5,332 nucleotides of DNA. It comes from JBDSTZ01 sp039927975 (lineage in GTDB: Bacteria; Pseudomonadota; Gammaproteobacteria; Burkholderiales; Burkholderiaceae_D). Made by a program: the position numbers and the translations under genes. The notes under the pieces were generated by a model. It worked only from the letters and a program-made list of their open reading frames with translations, ran no database searches and was not told the DNA's origin. The stretch is from assembly GCA_039927975.1 (NCBI GenBank), contig JBDSTZ010000255.1, forward strand, positions 1-5,332, written 5' to 3'. Shown one piece after another: positions 4,317 through 5,332 of this stretch (the stretch's first letter is position 1; the number at the start of each line of letters is the position of its first letter).

Positions 4317-5332
4317 TTAGGCCGCCAGTCCTTCCAGCTGCTCCTGCAACTCCAGCCATTCCCCTTCAAGCTGCGCCAGGTCCTTGGTGAAGAAGGTCTG
4401 GTCGGCCAGCAGCTGCTTGAGCTTGGCCTTGTTGGCCGGCTCGTAAGCGCCAGGTTCGGCCAGCTTGGTGTCGACCTCGGCCTTCTGCCCGTTGCGCTTG
4501 GCGATCTGCTCTTCGAGGCGCTTGATCTTGTTCTCGATCGGCTTCTTGAGCGTCGCCACGCGGTTGCGTTCTTCCGCGTCGAGCCGCTTCTGCTCCTTCG
4601 AATCCTTCTTGTCCGGCGCCGGCGCGCTTGGCGGCGCCACCGCCGAGGCCACCGGGAACGCCGTCTTGTTGTCCTTGCCCGCCGCCGGTAGCACGTTGGT
4701 GCCCTTGCCAAGCTTGGTCTGGAACAGCCAGTCCTTGTAGTCATCGAGGTCGCCGTCGAAGGGCTGCAGCTTGCCGTCGGCGACGATGATGAACTGGTCG
4801 GTGGTGGCGCGCAGCAGGTGGCGATCATGCGATACCACCACCAGCGTGCCCTCGAACTGGGCCAGCGCCATGGTCAGCGCCTCGCGCGTTTCCAGGTCCA
4901 GATGGTTGGTCGGCTCATCGAGCAGCAGCAGGTTGGGGCGCTGCCAGACGATCAGGGCCAGCGCCAGGCACGCCTTTTCACCGCCGGAAAACGGGCGGAT
5001 CGGACTGGTCACCATATTGCCCGGGAAGTTGAAGCCACCCAGGAAGTTGCGCAGTTCCTGCTCGCGCGTGGTCGGCGCGATTTTGGCAAGGTGCCACAGC
5101 GGCGATTCGTCGTGGCGCAGCATCTCGACCTGGTGCTGTGCGAAGTAGCCGATCGACAGGCCCTTGCCGACGGTCGCATCGCCCGTGAGTGGTGTCAGTT
5201 CACCGGCGATGGTCTTGATCAGGGTCGATTTGCCGGCGCCGTTCACACCCAGCAGGCCAATGCGCTGGCCGATCTGCAGCGTGAACTTCACATCGCCGAC
5301 GATTTTTTTCTCGCTGAAACTGTGATCAGTTT
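4317..5332 (-). CDS. yheS: ABC-F family ATPase, YheS-type, C-terminal half (5' end beyond window)
   Basis: ABC-F proteins carry two ABC ATPase domains and no membrane segments; studied members bind the ribosomal E site and relieve or sense stalled translation. The visible 337 residues hold the second ATPase domain: Walker A GVNGAGKS at visible residues 28-35, the YFAQHQ Q-loop region near 62-67, signature FSGGEK at 114-119, Walker B LLLLDEP at 134-140 followed by TNHLD, and SHDRH at 167-171. After it come a Pro/Ala/Lys-rich linker (about 205-243) and a C-terminal charged coiled coil (about 245-335). The FAQHQ, LGGFNFPG and PFDGDLDDY stretches resemble E. coli YheS (about 637 residues) more than Uup or EttA. 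A GTG at 5291 could pose as a start, but the reading frame continues upstream to the window edge and the first ATPase domain must lie outside. The gene converges with cheW. Confidence 0.9.
   Translation of the reverse strand, partial: TDHSFSEKKIVGDVKFTLQIGQRIGLLGVNGAGKSTLIKTIAGELTPLTGDATVGKGLSIGYFAQHQVEMLRHDESPLWHLAKIAPTTREQELRNFLGGFNFPGNMVTSPIRPFSGGEKACLALALIVWQRPNLLLLDEPTNHLDLETREALTMALAQFEGTLVVVSHDRHLLRATTDQFIIVADGKLQPFDGDLDDYKDWLFQTKLGKGTNVLPAAGKDNKTAFPVASAVAPPSAPAPDKKDSKEQKRLDAEERNRVATLKKPIENKIKRLEEQIAKRNGQKAEVDTKLAEPGAYEPANKAKLKQLLADQTFFTKDLAQLEGEWLELQEQLEGLAA

Noticed and set aside
5289..5291. GTG as the start of the ABC-F protein
   Set aside because: The frame stays open and similar to family sequence up to the window edge, and the visible part is only the second ATPase domain, so the real start is beyond 5332.

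Overview
The window is GC-rich, densely coded bacterial chromosome. It fits a betaproteobacterium, most likely Oxalobacteraceae (Massilia/Duganella-like). This is inferred from codon usage, from the style of the HDOD, CheW and ArfB proteins, and from a hairpin repeat at 513-558 of a type common in Burkholderiales and Neisseriales. It is not proven by any marker gene. No rRNA, tRNA, CRISPR array, insertion sequence or phage gene is visible.

Layout, left to right. (1) 1-296, minus strand: the N-terminal third of an SDR oxidoreductase, cut by the window edge. (2) 297-761: a long divergent intergenic region with no credible gene. It holds the 46-nt hairpin repeat and two inverted repeats near weak promoter-like hexamers. 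(3) 762-1928, plus strand: a secreted alpha/beta-hydrolase esterase with a signal peptide. (4) 1965-2363, minus strand: arfB, the stop-codon-independent ribosome-rescue hydrolase. It converges on the esterase. (5) 2360-3502, minus strand: an HDOD-domain signalling protein just upstream of arfB, whose stop codon overlaps the arfB start codon by 4 bases (GTGA). (6) 3503-3677: a divergent control region with a 14-bp palindrome. (7) 3678-4157, plus strand: a stand-alone CheW-like adaptor. (8) 4158-4316: a convergent gap with hairpins. (9) 4317 to the window end, minus strand: the C-terminal half of a YheS-type ABC-F ATPase, whose N-terminus lies beyond 5332.

How the genes relate. HDOD and arfB form a tight two-gene unit, probably one transcript. 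HDOD and cheW diverge from a shared control region and are both signal-transduction types, which makes a shared sensory role plausible but unproven. ArfB and the ABC-F protein both act at the ribosome but are separate transcription units.

The best candidate for something undescribed is at 2362-2382. A perfect inverted repeat with 10-bp arms and one central base spans the last HDOD codons and the first bases of the arfB GTG start, with no Shine-Dalgarno sequence in front of arfB. In the mRNA it would bury the arfB start in a GC-rich hairpin that only a ribosome finishing HDOD would open. That would make synthesis of a ribosome-rescue factor depend on upstream translation. Otherwise the window looks like ordinary chromosome.
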